In this document: in pieces, positions 23,601-34,882 of the stretch | Numbering within the stretch: the first letter of the stretch is position 1 | Layout of the letters: each line of letters starts with the position of its first letter | Notes under the pieces: generated by a model | What the model saw: only the letters and a program-made list of their open reading frames with translations | What the model was told of the DNA's origin: nothing | Database searches by the model: none | Assembly (NCBI GenBank): GCA_038380795.1 | Contig: CM076279.1 | Location: 2,743,001-2,807,000 of the forward strand | Direction of reading: 5' to 3' | Origin: Pyrocephalus nanus | Lineage: Eukaryota; Chordata; Aves; Passeriformes; Tyrannidae | DNA length: 64,000 nt | Translations under genes and position numbers: made by a program

Positions 23601-26400
23601 AGGGAGGAGAGCCCTCATGGCCTGTAGCCAATGGTCAGCTCCATGGGATAGAGGGATGAGCAGAGATTGGGATGAGGGACAGCAGAGCAAGGGCACGACA
23701 CAAGGTCTTCACTCTTTACTGCTTCTCTGTCAGTGAAGGAGAGACCAACTTGTGGCACCAAACGGTAAATAAGTGGTATTTTATCCAGGGGTTTGCCTTA
23801 TTTACATTATGACAAATGCCAGATAACATAACAGAGCTGCACAACTGCTGTGTGAAAATGCTGCAAACTGCTCCCAAACCCAGCACACTCCCTCTTCTCT
23901 TGCTCTCACACAAGACTTTTGTGGGATCAAATCCTCATTCAGTTCTCTCAATGCTTTTTCAGAATTTTTTTTCTAATTTAGGGAGGAAAAGTTTTATTTA
24001 ATTATCTTTTTTTTTCTTTTTTTTTTACTTTGAATTGACCAACTGTGTATCTCCCCCTTGGCTTTATCAAAGAAGCCACCAGTACCAGAGCACATCTAAT
24101 TTTAAGAGGGCTTTAGTAGGCAGCCTTAAAATCATGCATTTTAGTTTCAGTAACTTGCAAGTTCTGCACACTTTGATAGTGCACTTTAAAGTACAAGTCT
24201 TCTTTAATGACAAAGGCTTAAAAGAAATGACCTTTTTGAACAAAATATCAAAGCTTGGAAAAGATAGTTCCTTGGAAAAAAATAAAAAAAGTGCCTGAAT
24301 TAAAATGACCTTGTGTTCTGAAACTTTTTCATACAATATCTGACGTCTTACTTTTCCTTTGTACCCTCCAAACAGGACCAAGAATAATTTAAAACCAAGT
24401 TGTGTGGTGCCTCCAGTCCATTTTGTGATTTGGGGAGGACTTGCAGGGCATTAAGAGAATTAAAAAAAGAAATCAGACCCCATACACACCCTCTCTCAAG
24501 TCCACTCAGCATCAGAATCAAAGCTGTGCGTGTTTGTCAGAAAATGCAATAAAACGCTGGAATATTTTCTAGTGATCCCAAATATTTCCTTCTAGTCACA
24601 ACAAAACTGTTTTCTGTGCAGCAAAATCATTTCTGAGCTCGAAACCACCCCGGTCAGGGGGAGATTTGGGCAAGTACCAGGAGTATCTGCTGTCCCCAGC
24701 ACAATTAAAGCTCTGTTGTAGCTGCAAGCAGAGGGCTGGGAGAAGGAGGGAGTTGTATCCCTTTCCTTCCAGCTGTACCAAAAAGGAGCATTTTTGTTAC
24801 GTGTAACACAAGAACTGTGAGTGGCACCGAAATAAAGTGTCACCTTGATAAGGGTCACCTCCCTTGGTACTGGTGGAAAATGTTATGATGCCTTTTCCTT
24901 TACAGAGAAGGAAACAATCTTCTCTCACAGGGCAAAACTGGTGGAATAAATAAATAAAAAGTACAAAAGAAGTTGCAACCACACTCCAGCTGGTTTTGCC
25001 AGACTGTTTTAGGGACAATGAAGCCAAACCCTGGCAATTCTTTTACTGAGTGAGGAAAAAGAGATGCAGAGAGCAAGGAACAGGTATGGAAACCTTTCAA
25101 ATCCCTCAGTTTGGCCTTTAACTCCTGTTATAAAATGATCAGAGCAATGTTAACAACAATTACAAGAGAACTCCAGCCAACCTTATATTGAAGTTCTTAC
25201 AAGGTTCATGAGCACCTTCAGAGTGGTCCTCAAGCTGTAATTGATGTTGGACAGAGTTTTTCAGAGTTTTAAAACTCCCTGATTGACCAACATCTACTTT
25301 CCCCAAACTGCTTTATGATCACCAATGACATCAGCAACCCAATTCCATCAGAAAGAAGGAAATCCGGGAGGGGGGGGTAAAAACCTTTTACTGCCCACAA
25401 TTAACTAAACACATCCCAACAAATTCCACCTCCTAGATCTCCCCGTTTCCCCAGGCAAGGATTTGTGGCACCTGCCACAGCACCTCCTCCCTTATCAGAG
25501 GAGCCCTGACAACCCCTTATCTGTAATTAGAAGAATCACTTGTTGACTCAAGGAAGCTGGAAAACCTGCCCAGGCCCGGGCTGGGCTGACAACCAGCAAA
25601 GCACCCAGGAGTTGGAGCCCGGGTTTGGCACGGAGAGCCCTGGCACTGCCAGGAGGTGGGGTGGATGGAGCCAGCCTGCCAAAGCCTGTCCTCATTGATC
25701 TCAGTGCCAGGAGGAGATAAGAGCCCAGCATGGAGCAGGACCCTCCAAATCCTGCCTGGACCACGGACTGGGAGTGCTGGACACACCAGGGTAAGGGAGG
25801 AGACAGAGGGTCTCACCACTGCTGCCAGAGACAGGAATTCCTGGCCCCACCTCAAGCACTCAGGCCAACACTGAGCCTTGATCCAAATGCTGGTGGCAGG
25901 AAGGTGCCCAGGAAATAAAAAACCTCTTCTTGTGTTGGGCATATCTGAATTTACACATTCCACATGGACTAATGTACACTCTGGCTCAGGGATGGCCAGG
26001 AGATAAGGATGCTGTTCTATGCCTGGGAGGCAGAGCCAGCTATGAGGACTGTCAGGGTCCTCATCAAACCTCATCCCAGCAAACCCTCTGGAATCTACTC
26101 AAGATTTCCCAGGATCATCCTGGAGACCTGGCACGTGCCCACACGGAGTCAAGGCCAACTCTTTTCCAACAGTGCCCACGTTATCACTGAGGAAGGACCT
26201 TCCCGTGCCCAGCGCACACAACCCCAACAACAGACAGAACTGGCAGCAGGGCCTGCCTTGTCATCGTGGTGTTTTCCTCTTTGTGCCAAGATTATCCCTT
26301 GAAACACAGCACAAAATTCCCAGTTAACAAAGCCATACACAACTCCCGTGGCTACTGAGGTGAGTGAGTGAGATGCCCGAACAGGACAATAATGTCAAAA
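20650..26400. other. intergenic DNA, no gene recognised
   Basis: Unique AT-rich sequence with one short CR1 tail. Three ATCAAAG motifs lie at 24066-24072, 24247-24253 and 24517-24523. Open frames of up to 185 codons (26074-25517, minus) show no family motifs. Confidence 0.6.
21980..22035 (+). mobile_element. CR1 LINE tail fragment
   Basis: AATGATCTTAAAGGTCTTTTCCAACCTAAATGATTCC is the terminal CR1 segment in sense orientation, very short. Confidence 0.85.
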
Positions 26401-26822
26401 CAAAATATAACAAAATAATAATATTTTAATCTTATGTAAACACACGGACACAGAACAATGTCAAAATATGTTAAAATATCTTGGACGGTAATAATAGAAA
26501 ATGGGATTTTTTTCTTCATGCTCAGGAGTGAAAAGAATGGTATTGGGAAGTAATAACAAAAATATTAGTAGAGCAAAGTCTACTTGCTCAGTAAGTGAGC
26601 TCAGCATGGAGTCAAACCATATCAAAAGCATAAGTCTGTAATAAAATAATGATAAAAAAATAATGGAAGGAAGATACAACAAAAACCATGCTGGCACGAG
26701 CAATGAGTATGTTTTCATGAACTTCATGAAAATTTCTGTGCTAACAAAAGAGCCAGTAATCTTTGCATTTTAATTTACAAGAGCCAAATCTTCAAACCTA
26801 TTCAAAGCAGTCCATTTGGCAA

Positions 26823-26852
26823 TCAAAGAGATTCCACCGTTTCAGCAGACAC
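26823..26852 (-). other. possible alternative terminal exon of CEP112
   Basis: On the minus strand a good acceptor (CTTCCTTTTCAG, AG at 26854-26853) is followed by a phase-0 frame reading VSAETVESL and a stop at 26825-26823. The preceding CEP112 exon ends in phase 0, so a join is possible. It does not resemble the known CEP112 C-terminus, unlike the exon at 27779-27732, so it is either an alternative last exon or chance. Confidence 0.2.
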
Positions 26853-27640
26853 CTGAAAAGGAAGAGATTCTTGTTAGTTATATCTTATTATTTTTGCTCT
26901 AAAACCACAACAGGCTGAAAGCAGGGTTGGGTCCAGTGGGCAGCGGGCCTGGAGCTTTATATTTATCTAAAAAAGTTACCTATAATGGGCTTTGCTACCA
27001 AGAATCTATGACATTTTCAGTTTCCAACTAGCTTTAGCTCACTCCTGATAACAAATAGTTTAGGATTAATATTTTCAGACGACTTTCACACTTCTAACAT
27101 TTCCACAGTTGTTTAAAGAGCTTACAAATGTTCCCAGTATTTTTACAGGAAAACCCTCGTGTGAGATATGAAATATCATCAAAGCCTACAAATATAATAA
27201 AGATGGAGTGGCTTTCCTAGGAAGCTTCCTTGTACTCACCTCTCCACGTGAATCACTCACTCTAAAGGCACAGCAAGGCTTTTTATGGCTGCACCACTCG
27301 CCATAATTTATATTGGAGGGTGTAAATGTCGGGGAAAAAAAAAAAAAGCTCGGGCTCGTGGAGATCCGGCACTTTGAAGATGTGATCTGCAATATTATGC
27401 ATTGCATCATTGTTTTCTATCTTGAAAGGGGGTGGCATCACCGCAGAGCTGCAGCTGTGCTCTGAGCCACTGCCTCATCCTCAACGGGGAGGCAAAGCCC
27501 AGACTTGCAGTGCACCTGCAAGTTCTCTAATCTTGCTCTAATAGTCCTGACTAAGCACTGGGGAAAAAAAAAAAAAAAATGCTCAGATGCTTGTTTACTG
27601 AAAATAAGGATCTCTTAAAACTGCAACCCCGTTGGAGTGT

Positions 27641-27646
27641 TTTAAT
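27641..27646 (-). terminator. possible polyadenylation signal of CEP112 (ATTAAA)
   Basis: ATTAAA on the minus strand, 86 bases beyond the stop codon of the terminal exon, with a long T-run about 60 bases further on. No AATAAA lies in the next kilobase on this strand, but I cannot place the true cleavage site. Confidence 0.3.
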
Positions 27647-27731
27647 TAAGCCGTGGAAACTTCAAGAAGTGGGATCCACAGGTGTGAAATGGTGCAAATG
27701 GATCAAAGATAATCCCGTACTTTTTGGCGGG

Positions 27732-27779
27732 TCAGGCGCTCGGGTCTTCCTGGAGGATTCTTTTCTGCAGAAAACTTAC
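27732..27779 (-). CDS. CEP112: CEP112 terminal coding exon
   Basis: Seen: the minus-strand acceptor TGTATTTTACAG (AG at 27781-27780) is followed in phase 0 by VSFLQKRILQEDPSA and TGA at 27734-27732. Known (from memory of the family): the CEP112 C-terminus reads ...SLKSQVNFLQKRASILQEEL..., so VSFLQKR and ILQE align, with a two-residue gap and an earlier stop that removes the usual last few residues. It joins in frame to the exon ending LKSQ at 30,196. CEP112 is a coiled-coil centrosomal protein. Odd: the exon's first six bases are GTAAGT, itself a perfect donor, so the junction reads AG|GTAAGT like a recursive splice site. The shortened end could be lineage-specific. Confidence 0.75.
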   Translation of the reverse strand, partial: VSFLQKRILQEDPSA

Positions 27780-27851
27780 CTGTAAAATACATCCCACATG
27801 AAAATATGACACAAAACTCCAGAGAATATATTTGCTCTCCTTTCATAAAAT

Positions 27852-27876
27852 GTGTTTTGTTTTGTTTTGTTTTTTC
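27852..27876. repeat. (TTTTG)n simple repeat
   Basis: Four TTTTG-type units ending in a T-run, just upstream of the CEP112 terminal exon. Confidence 0.9.
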
Positions 27877-28635
27877 TGGTCTCTCCTGCCTAAATAAAAA
27901 TCCAGTAGCTGCACAGGAGAACTAATACTTGATAGAAGACTGTTCTCAGGGCTTCCCTGGTGCTGCTCCAGCTGCCCATTCTCTACTCCTTTAGGAACAG
28001 AGTCAAACCAGTTGTTAAACCCAGCTGGTGTTACCATATGGGTTATGCAAGGGCTTGGGAGCTCCAGTTCTCCTCTCAGCTCCCACGTGATTCCAGTTCT
28101 CTGATCCCTGCCCTTTTGCTCTTGTGATGAAGGTACTCACCTGTTCTCCAAGTGTGGGAAAATGAATGTTGATTAATGCACTGCATCCACTGCTGGACAT
28201 CCCTCCAAGAGCAGACAACCAAGCAGCCTCCTTTATATTTAGCAACATTTGCAGAAAACTTCACCCAAGCCTCGAGTATTTTCTTTTTTCCCCCCCACCC
28301 TGTTTATTTTTATCCCTTGCTCGGTGCTCTTTACCCAGCCTATCCTCTTCATCCTCCTCCAACAATAAATAATCCTGACAGGTGCAGAGATTCCACTGCC
28401 CTTCTTGTCTGATGTTTTCAAAGAGGAATTTCAGCAATTTTCAAAGAGCAGGACACCTGTGCTTCAGAGAGGGCCCAGCTCCCCGAGTGGTCTGCGACGA
28501 CAGCAAACACAGCCAGCAGCCAGGAATTTCTGGGAGAGCACCCAGGTTTTAATGTGTGGAGTTGCTTTTTACCTCCTTTGAAATGCTGTTGCTGCTCTTA
28601 CAGGAGCCCTGCAGGTGGATATCGGATTCTACCTC

Positions 28636-28659
28636 TTTTTTTTTTTTTTTTTTTTTTTT
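28636..28659. repeat. T24 homopolymer
   Basis: Run of about 24 T in the last intron of CEP112. Confidence 0.9.
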
Positions 28660-28730
28660 AACTCATTAAAAGGTGTGGTATTCTTGTATTAGCTCCGAGT
28701 AATGCTTTCTAGCAGGCAGTGCTAATAGTC

Positions 28731-28786
28731 TTTTTTTAAGAGTCTTTAAAAATAGCTTTTTTTTTTAAGAGTCTTTAAAAATAGCT
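28731..28786. repeat. 27-29 base tandem duplication
   Basis: Two adjacent copies of T-run + AAGAGTCTTTAAAAATAGCT (28731-28757, 28758-28786). They are identical except for T-run length, which suggests recent slippage duplication. Confidence 0.9.
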
Positions 28787-30195
28787 TTTTACTATCAACT
28801 GGAAATAGATTTGGCCCACTAGACCCTTAACTCTTTACTTCCCACAACTTATTTAAATGAGAGAGAGCATCACTTCCAGCAGGGATCCCTTGAGGTGGAA
28901 GCAGAGTGTTTGCAACCAAAGCGTTGAAGTTGTGTCACCACTTGCACAGGTAAATGCGAGCTTCCACTATGAAAATTTCCTGCTTCCATTGCAGGTGGCC
29001 TTTGCCAGGGCAAGTGTTTCATGCAGAGCAAAAAATGCTATGGAATAAAAAGGGGGGGAAAACTCCCAAATACATTAAATTATCAAAGATCTCCACAGGG
29101 AGAGATTGCATAGGAAAGGGAAATGGAGAGTTTATAGATCAATGATTTCTTGAATGGTCCTGAAAATCGGTACAAGGCGTGTGCTGGTGTCGAGCCCAGA
29201 CTTGCACAGTGTGTCCTCAGGGGTTCTGCTCTTCCCAGAGCTCCTGGCAGCTCTGAGTCACCAGCTCTGCTCTGCCTTTCTCCCAGTCCTTCCCTTCAGC
29301 CAGGACAGATCCCAGCTCCTGGTCCTTCCCAACACACTGAAATGCACAGTCCTGCACCGGCCATGTGTGAGCACTGACCGTGTTTTCCTTGGATTCCCGT
29401 TATCCCCCAGCTATGACCACCCTTCTTTCTTGCTATTTATCCTTCCCCCTGTGAGCTCAGGCAACGATGACATTTTGTTTTCTTCCAGCTCCCAGCACAC
29501 TGGGCAGAAAAAGCACCAAATAACTTCTGTGGGAACCATGTGCAAGAAACACACCCAATTAATCAGCTGTTCCCTATTTCCAGTGACATTTGGATATTCC
29601 TATTAGCCAATTTAATGGTCGATTGCATATAAATCACATTGATTCTGCATTACTCTAGAAGAGCTTGTGGTTTGCAATATTAAAGGCAAAACATTACAGA
29701 TGTCTATTAGAGCCTCTTTGGAGAGGAAAATGCAGAAATACCACAGTGAACATTTGGGCTAATATCTTATAAGAAATACAATTTTCTTTATTATACAGGC
29801 TGCAAAGAAAATAAAATTATTTCTAATCCTCTTCTGCACCCTTTATAGGCAACAGTTAAGTGATTCCTGCAGGAGAAACAGGGTAAGGAGGATGAAAGTT
29901 AACTGTGTGATATATTTGAAAGGCTGAGATATAAACCCCTAATACTGAACATCACACAATTTTTCCTGGTAAAAATCTGGGATAAGATATAAGATGGTAG
30001 TCCTCAAAGTGAGGAAACTGGAGGAGAAAAGCCTTCTGAAAAATGACTGAGTGAGAACCATGTGAGTGCTGCCATATTTTGGTTTGGAGACTCACTCAGT
30101 ATTTTTGGCCAAATTTTACATGGTCATAATTTCCTGTCTAGAACAGATGGCTTTTATCCAGTCCAGAAAGTTGAAGGACAATAATAAGAATTTAC

Positions 30196-30297
30196 CTGAG
30201 ATTTTAAAGATAAAATGGTGTCTTCAAGTTCCTTTTTTGAGGCTGCTGGCATCAGCCCTTTAAGGATTTTTTCATATTCTTCTCGTACATTAATCAA
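30196..30297 (-). CDS. CEP112: CEP112 penultimate coding exon
   Basis: Seen: 102 bases, 34 codons, phase 0 at both ends, with acceptor TGTTCTCTTACAG on the right and donor CAG|GTAAAT on the left (GT at 30195-30194). The peptide starts LINVREEYEKILKGLMP and ends KKELEDTILSLKSQ. Known: the segment LKGLMPAS..ELEDTISSLKSQ is, as I recall, the conserved C-terminal signature of CEP112 (formerly CCDC46). The helical heptad pattern and E/K richness fit a coiled coil. It continues in frame into VSFLQKR of the next exon at 27,779. Intron lengths are about 2.4 kb downstream and 12.9 kb upstream. Confidence 0.87.
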
Positions 30298-30787
30298 CTG
30301 TAAGAGAACAAAAATAAAATTATATCTAAGTGGCTACTCTTAGAGGCTGGAAAGTAACTTTTTTTTTTTTTTGCTTCTTTTGCCCAAATTGGAGTCCAAG
30401 TAAACACAGAACTGTGCTATCAAGGGAGAGGAAGGAGAGAGAAGAAAGAACAGCCAAGACCCCTAAGGAGCAAAAGAGGTAAAATAGACAAAGGAAAAAG
30501 AAAACGTAAGAATAAAAATATACAGAGAGGAAAAAAATAATGAAAAAGAAACAGGAAGGCATTACTTGGGACATGGCCTGAAGAAGCAATAATTATTCTT
30601 AAATCCATTTTAATTAAGAATTTACAGAGACATACACTTTGCAAACTGATAGAAGTTTTCTTTTTGTCTTTGGTATCCAAACCAGGTCACTGGAGAGATG
30701 TTTGTCCCTTGCTCCCTTAGACAAGGTGAATTCCTGTTTCCTAGGAGTATTTTAAAAAGCTTCTCAACTTCCAGGGGCCTTTAAGGG

Positions 30788-30811
30788 TTTATTTATTTAT
30801 TTATTTATTTT
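30788..30811. repeat. (TTTA)n microsatellite
   Basis: About six TTTA units. Confidence 0.95.
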
Positions 30812-31649
30812 AAAGTCATCACACAACTATTTTTCACTGCACTTCATGGAGGTTCTGGGACTTTCAACAAACAGTTCTGAGCATCTTAGACCTGTTACAA
30901 GGCCAGATGTTCACCCCAAAATGAGGAGGTGTGAACAGGAGGACATTTTAGTTCGAGAGATGCTGAGTAAACAGTGTCACATGAAGAAAGATCAGCTGGA
31001 AGGGTTGTGCTTTGTGTCCCTCCAGTGAGGTTGGATTTTGCTGAGTCTTGACCCAGGATGAGTCCAGAGAGCCTGGCTCAGGACAGTCCATCACACAGGA
31101 CACTCTCACACCCTCTGTTAGTCCTGGGCTGGATCAGGGCCTCACATCTGCACTTAACTCCCAATAGGATTAACTGCTTAATTCAAATTAAGCAAGGACT
31201 TAGGTGTTTCTCTGGATTAGCAGCTGAATATGTAAATAAAGGATCAAAGGGACTCAATATCAGATTAACTCATAAAATACCTCTAAACTTTCAAATCGAA
31301 CCTTTTTTTTTCTTTTTTTCCCCAACAGTTTACACACCCACACCATTTGGGGCTAACCTTTAGTTCCCAAATTGCCAAAATCTACCATTGCAACCACAAA
31401 CCAAAACCTCAGCCAGCCTTAAAGCTGGAGAAGGCAGGAGTTCCAAAGCCAAGCTCCAGCCTGGAAGGAGCAGCACACGCTCCCACACGTGAGAACTCCA
31501 CTCAAAGTTCACCCCCAGCCACCCCCTCATGCCAAAATCTGCATCCTGCATCGTGCAATTCTCAATACAAAAGGCATAAAACAATCCTGATGAAACGTTA
31601 GGAAAATTCTCCCCCTGAGTCATCCCCCCCCTACGAGCAGAGAAATCGC

Positions 31650-31725
31650 CAAATCTTTATGCAAATGGACAATTAGAGGCTTTCCTTGGGAACTGGGAGG
31701 AAGTGATGCCACTATGCAAATCCAA
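31650..31725. promoter_or_regulatory. paired octamer motifs in CEP112 intron
   Basis: Two exact ATGCAAAT octamers (POU-factor sites) at 31659-31666 and 31714-31721, same orientation, 55 bases apart, with GGACAATTAG between them. This is a motif match only. Confidence 0.3.
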
Positions 31726-33440
31726 GGGAAGGGGGGGAAAATAAAAAAAAAAAAAAAGAAGAGGTGAGACAGGGAACCTTGTTTGAACTCTGCTTGTCCA
31801 TAAGCCAGCGATCAAAATTTATGTTTTTGAAAGCTACACCAATAAATTTATGCTACTATTTCTATCAAGGCTTCCAAAGTAATGCCGAGGTGCTTTGCCA
31901 GGATAAATATTTTCTGAGCCAACAGCCCGTTTGGGTGGGGACCTTGATAGAGCAGAAACATATATTTCAGTTGATTCAACATGTTCCATTTATTCTTGGT
32001 GAGACGAGACCAGAAACAGGCAGCCTGAGCAGCAAAATGCTTTTATTTCCTAAATTTGGAGCAATAAAGATCTATTTCACGGGCAAGAGGACCTACATGA
32101 TCACCTGGCCAATATGTAGAAATTTTAATACAGCCCTGTGAGGGAGATATTCCAATTGTGCAACAGTTTTCTTGAAACCAGGTCACTGCTTTTAATAAGT
32201 TTAATCTGTAATTGTTCTTTTAACACGTGCTTTCACAATGCTGGTAAGGTTTGCTATTAACTCTGCAAAGCAGCGAGGGATCATTCCCTTCTGACAAAGG
32301 TGTTTCTTGGAAAGCCAGGAAGAAAATACAGAGATGTATTATGGGGTCAGCTGAAAGTGGAGAAAAAGAAAATGAGAAGCAAGCCCTGGTAGGTGCAGCA
32401 TGGCTTGGGCTCATTCCTTACCCTGGTTCAGAGAGGAGACACATTTTTTTTTTTTTTATTTGCAATGAAACCTGTCCTTTTGGATACAACCCCAAATTGT
32501 CTGAGAAGACAAGATATGGCCCTTTCAGCTGTGCTCACCGGTAATTGCATCACAACAAGATGGAAATAAGTTCCCAGCTGTTTCCTGCCATGTTGTGGTG
32601 AACAACCTGCTGGTATTTTTGGCTGAAGTTGCTATCGAGGTTTATTGACCCAAGAGATTAAAACAGTGCATGGCAAAAGTCTAAATCACTGCTTGTAACT
32701 CCAAGGGGGCTGATGGATGCTCATTTTAATGGTGGAAGGTTTTTATTTTTTAGCACTTATCTTTGACCAATGAAAGCTACGTCTGCAGGGATTTTTTTTT
32801 TCTTTTTTTTTTTGCCTTAAAGGCTTTTTTTGTTCCTTTATAGCCTCAAGCTGCCTCCCTAGGATCCACAAATACTCTGTCTCCTCTTGCACTCTTGAGG
32901 GATGTTTAAAATTGCAATTCTTCAGCCCTCAGGAGGGCTTCAGTCTGCTGGATGAGGATGGCTCTATTTCATTTACTGTTGTGCTCGTTTTTCTTTAGCC
33001 CTGAGAAAGCTTTTTCTTTTTTTTTTCTTTTTTTAATTCATTTTAGTGAATTGATTTAATCCATGAACCCCCAGGAAGGTTTTATAGCTTTTAATATTAA
33101 GCTGCCACACTGGCCTTTGTTTATTCAGGTTGGTGGCTAACATATGAGGTTTAGAGTTTTGCCATCAATCATCTTTGGTGTCAGCAAGGAAAAAGGGAAA
33201 GCTGAAGCTGCCACAAATAGCTCATGTGGGCTCAGCCACACGATAAAATAGGAAAAAAAGAAGAGACAAATAGTCCCACAATTATACAAAGTGATGCCAA
33301 AAGCAGGGGAGTTGACATTTCACAGATTACCAGTTCAGGTAGTTGGGCATTGACCATTCTCAAAGACATAAAAGTTGGGTTTGATGCCCAGAGGAGAAAA
33401 ATCCAAACCAAGCAGTCAGGCCTGGCCCAAAGCTTATCAA

Positions 33441-33545
33441 CAGAATCATAGAATTATTCAGGCTGGAAAAAGCCTTTAGCCCAACCATTAACCCAACACT
33501 GCCAAGGCCACCACCAGACCATGTCCCACAGTACCACAGGGATGG
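33441..33545 (-). mobile_element. CR1 LINE 3' fragment (different subfamily)
   Basis: AGAATCATAGAATTATTCAGGCTGGAAAAAGCCTTT, then CAACCATTAACCCAACACTGCCAAG and ACCATGTCCCACAG: an inverted CR1 tail of the subfamily with TTCAGGCTGGAAAA, distinct from the GGTTTGGGTTGGAAGG type seen at 2.67 kb. Confidence 0.93.
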
Positions 33546-34856
33546 TGGCAGGGACTTCCTTGGGCACTAGTGCAAGATGGGTTTCAATTTTACTACTTCA
33601 GGAGCTCTTCAGGTGGCACAGTCCAGTTTTGCAGCCACTCATCATCTCTGAAAGCCTCAGAGGGATGTTTGTGGGGCTGGGTGAGAAGCAGGCGGGAGCA
33701 CCGATGAGGAACAAGCTCCACTGAGAGCTGGCCATGTTCTAGTCACTCTCCTTCCTTTATGAAAGAAACAACTTAAGCACCACCAGGAGAAATGCAGCAT
33801 CTTCAAGATGACCAGATGCATTTTTAGCCCATGTGCTGAAAACAGCCTGCAAGGCAGAGGATTTTCTGGGTCTCTCCCATGCTTTGCACCAGATCCCACT
33901 GAGGTTCCCGACAGCCAGATCTTCCCTCCTTAAATCCAAGAGGTCTGTGATGCTGAGTTCATCACTCAGAACACACTGGCCCTGCTGCAAAATATCTGTC
34001 TCATTAAAAAAAAAGAAAAAAAAATTAAAAAATTCCAAAGCCCCAAACAAAGGGAATCTTCTCCAGATTTCCCAGCTGTAAATTACTTTATCTGAACCAG
34101 AGGAGCATAAGGAAACTGCAAAAGAAACTCTGAAGCAAACACTGCCAAAGCAAATGAAGGGAACACAGAAGAGTTGTTCAAGTTCCTTTAAAAAAAAAAT
34201 AAATCTTGTCTTGAAGGGCATGAACACATTGTGTTTATGTCAGATAAGAATCAAAAGGCAGTGCACTTAACTAGGGTGTTGTGGGTTTTTTAGTTATCTT
34301 GATTTCTGCCTGTTTGTAATATTTATGAAGGGTAATAATTCCACATGTGCCAGGAAATCTTAGGATAGTGACCAAAAGGCATAATTAGGATCATTTAATT
34401 GTTATCAAATTTTCTCCACGTTTCAGGGTGAGTAAGATGAGAAAAGTAATTTCCTGTCTCTCTCAAGTCCCTTCCTGCACTGTTTAAACAATTGCATGTT
34501 ATAATGCTGTTTAAAAGGGAAAACTCCTTAAAAAGGTTATGCATCTGTTCTGCAACACACATGAATGAAGACATGAAAGATCTGCTGTAATAAATCTGAA
34601 AACAGGTTGGGGTACCAAAAAGGTAAAAATAACTCCTTCAGCCTTAGGCAAATCATTTAATCTCAGAATAAAGTCTCCTCCTTCTAAATGAGGGTAATGA
34701 TAATAATAATAATATAGGTCAGCTTCATTCAGGTGCTGTGAACACTGCTGAAGGAATCTTCTGAGAGCACTTTGAAAAGGGCAAGTGAAGGACAAATCAC
34801 TACAATGCCATCCCAATTAAAAAAAACAAACAACCCAACCCTAATCAACAACAGCA

Positions 34857-34882
34857 CCAAAACAACAACAACAACAACAAAA
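34857..34882. repeat. (AAC)n microsatellite
   Basis: About eight CAA/AAC units. Confidence 0.95.

Noticed and set aside
25517..26074. 185-codon minus-strand frame upstream of AXIN2
   Set aside because: No family resemblance and no exon signals; overlapping frames on both strands are equally open.
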